Source of the DNA: Trujillonella endophytica
GTDB taxonomy: Bacteria; Actinomycetota; Actinomycetes; Mycobacteriales; Geodermatophilaceae
Reading direction: 5' to 3'
Length of the DNA stretch: 64,000 bases
Assembly: GCF_019799905.1 (NCBI RefSeq)
Contig: NZ_JABGCI010000002.1
Location: 248,001-312,000 of the forward strand
Part shown: positions 62,680-64,000 of the stretch, one piece after another
Layout of the letters: each line of letters opens with the position of its first letter
Position numbering within the stretch: the stretch's first letter is position 1
Translations under genes and position numbers: made by a program
The notes under the pieces: generated by a model
The model's input: only the letters and a program-made list of their open reading frames with translations
Databases searched by the model: none
Told to the model about the DNA's origin: nothing

Positions 62680-63146
62680 GCAAGAAGAAGACCGACGACG
62701 CTGAAGCGCCCGAGGGCGAGGAGAAGCGCGGCGGCAGGAAGAAGCTGCTGGTGATCGTCGCCGTGGCCCTGGTGGCCCTCGGCGCGGGCGCCTGGTTCGT
62801 CCTCTTCAGCGGCAGCGGCGAGGAGGAGCCGGTGGCCGGCGAGGTCCTGCCGCTGGAGTCCATCGCCGTGAACCTGGCCGGCGGCGGCTACCTCAAGATC
62901 GGCATCGCCCTGCAGCTGACCGAGGCCGCTGCCGGCGGTGGCCACGGCGGCGCCGCGGTCGACGGCTCCAAGGCCCTGGACCTGGTCATCTCGACGTTCT
63001 CCCAGGCACAGCCCGCGGACGTCACGGGCGCCCGGGACGCGCTGAAGGAGTCCCTGAGGCACCAGATCATCGAGGCCTACACCGACCACGCGGAGGGCAC
63101 CGAGATGGTCATGGACGTGTACCTCACGGAGTACGTGACCCAGTAG
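62676..63146 (+). CDS. fliL: Flagellar basal body-associated protein FliL
   Basis: 156 aa, GTG with GAGGGAGG upstream. A charged N-terminus, one membrane helix (KKLLVIVAVALVALGAGAWFVLF) and the FliL domain: LPLESIAVNLAGGGYLKIGIALQLTEAAAGGGHGGAAVDGSKALDLVISTFSQAQPADVTGARDALKESLRHQIIEAYTDHAEGTEMVMDVYLTEYVTQ. Stabilises the stator rings. A hairpin follows before fliM. Confidence 0.94.
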   Translation: MSKKKTDDAEAPEGEEKRGGRKKLLVIVAVALVALGAGAWFVLFSGSGEEEPVAGEVLPLESIAVNLAGGGYLKIGIALQLTEAAAGGGHGGAAVDGSKALDLVISTFSQAQPADVTGARDALKESLRHQIIEAYTDHAEGTEMVMDVYLTEYVTQ

Positions 63147-63188
63147 GTCCCGCGGGACCCGTCCACCCCGTCCGTCACATCCTCCCCG

Positions 63189-63221
63189 GCTGACCGGCGG
63201 CGCCCCTCGCCGCCGGTCAGC
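63189..63221 (+). terminator. 14-bp hairpin between fliL and fliM
   Basis: Perfect 14-bp stem (63189-63202 and 63208-63221), loop CCCCT, 43 nt past the fliL stop. Suggests that fliM begins a new transcription unit or that this is an attenuator. Confidence 0.75.
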
Positions 63222-63251
63222 CCGCGTCCGGGACCAGCCGATGAGGGGGGC

Positions 63252-64000
63252 GTGACCCGCCCCGAGAACGGACCCGTCCCCGGGGGTGCCGGGACGCCGG
63301 CGCACGGTGGCCGCCGGCGTGGCGCGCCCCGCACGTACGACTTCCGTCGCCCCACCAAGCTGTCCCGCGAGCACGTCCGCGTGCTGCAGATCGCCCAGGA
63401 GGCCTTCGCCCGGCAGGCGACGACGGTGCTGACGACGCTGCTGCGCACCGGCGCCCGGATGGAGCTGCTGAGCATCGAGCAGCAGTCCTACGACGACTAC
63501 GTCGCGGCGCTGCCCAACCCCTACTTCCTGACCACGTTCACGCTGGAGCCGCTGACCGGCAGGGGCCTGCTGGCCTACCCGCTGGACATCGCCATGGCGA
63601 CGGTCGACCACATGCTCGGTGGCTCCGGCGCCGCCGACCAGCCGGACCGGCCGATGACGGCGATGGAGACCACCATCACCGGCCAGCTGCTGACCCGGCT
63701 GCTCGAGGAGTTCGCCGGCGCCTTCGCGCACATCACCGAGATCCAGCCGGTCCGCGACGGGCTCGAGTACAACCCCGCCCTCGCCCAGGCCGCCGCCGGC
63801 TCGGACACCGTGATGGTGGCCAGCTTCGAGCTGTCGGTGGGCGACCGCGACGGCCAGGCCACGCTGGTGCTGCCGTTCTCCTCGTTCGCCACCCCGCTGA
63901 ACAACGCCACCTCGCCGCACCTGTCCGAGGCCGCCCAGCGCAAGCGCCTGCGGGCCGCCGAGCTGGTCAGCGCCCGGCTCGAGCTGGTGCCGGTCGACGT
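63252..64000 (+). CDS. fliM: Flagellar motor switch protein FliM, 3'-truncated by window edge
   Basis: Starts at GTG (ACC CGC follows), with G-rich GAGGGGGG directly before it; 249 codons visible, no stop reached. FliM family: YDFRRPTKLSREHVRVLQIAQEAFARQATTVLTTLLRTGARMELLSIEQQSYDDYVAALPNPYFLTTFTLEPLTGRGLLAYPLDIAMATVDHMLGG, and PMTAMETTITGQLLTRLLEEFAGAFAHI. The first 25 residues are a variable lead. FliM receives phospho-CheY and forms the switch ring with FliG. The export-gate genes probably continue downstream. Confidence 0.95.
   Translation, partial: MTRPENGPVPGGAGTPAHGGRRRGAPRTYDFRRPTKLSREHVRVLQIAQEAFARQATTVLTTLLRTGARMELLSIEQQSYDDYVAALPNPYFLTTFTLEPLTGRGLLAYPLDIAMATVDHMLGGSGAADQPDRPMTAMETTITGQLLTRLLEEFAGAFAHITEIQPVRDGLEYNPALAQAAAGSDTVMVASFELSVGDRDGQATLVLPFSSFATPLNNATSPHLSEAAQRKRLRAAELVSARLELVPVD

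Overview
The window is about 64 kb of very GC-rich DNA, gene-dense, with many GTG starts and many 1-4 nt stop/start overlaps. The gene set (DUF6542, DUF4245 beside glpX, an Rv1109c-like protein between ispH and xseA, DUF1707, GlpX, actinobacterial-type FliW/CsrA) points to a flagellated actinobacterium. Geodermatophilaceae is my best guess, but that is an inference from gene content and not a phylogenetic result. I see no insertion sequence, phage, CRISPR array or convincing functional tRNA.

Region 1 (1-20.4 kb) is housekeeping and stress functions. It starts with the 3' part of an nhaA-thioredoxin fusion, then an SDR-like gene, a band-7 protein and a PPOX flavoprotein. Next comes a drug-response cassette: a UvrA-like ATPase, an ABC-2 permease and its ATPase, divergent from a TetR regulator with two palindromic operators between them. 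This is followed by an Ada-AlkA/Ogt alkylation-repair pair, rmuC, ispH, an Rv1109c-like gene, xseA-xseB, a DUF4245 gene and glpX.

Region 2 (20.5-36.7 kb) holds three paralogous membrane proteins with repeat-rich disordered N-termini and a Cys-rich outer domain, then fumC. A compact sugar-modification cluster follows: methyltransferase, FkbH-like HAD/acyltransferase, acyl carrier protein, GNAT, VOC protein, FdtA-like ketoisomerase, DegT aminotransferase and glycosyltransferase. I infer that it makes an N-acylated 3-amino-3,6-dideoxyhexose, perhaps for flagellin. Citrate synthase and an NlpC/P60-VanY cell-wall protein close the region.

Region 3 (36.7-64 kb) is most of a flagellar regulon. On the minus strand are flgN-flgK-flgL-fliW-csrA, an unknown gene and a divergent sigma-like gene. 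On the plus strand are fliA, a glycosyltransferase, flagellin, fliD, fliS, an orphan in the fliT position, flgB-flgC-fliE-fliF-fliG, fliH-fliI-fliJ, a dual-domain peptidoglycan hydrolase, fliK-flgD-flgE, flbD-motA-motB-fliL and the start of fliM. The export-gate genes are not in the window and probably lie beyond it. A recurring CTCAAG-N15-GCCGATA-like motif suggests FliA control. The flagellin leader has a stem-loop with GGA in its loop plus a GGA in the Shine-Dalgarno, consistent with a FliW-CsrA-flagellin switch.

The most unusual features are an interspersed hairpin repeat family (seven copies, six of them directly at gene ends, with compensatory stem changes), the glyceryl-ACP/amino-sugar cluster, the three-paralog Cys-domain family and the CsrA-type leader structures. 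All starts and family calls were made by reading the sequence; no database search was run.
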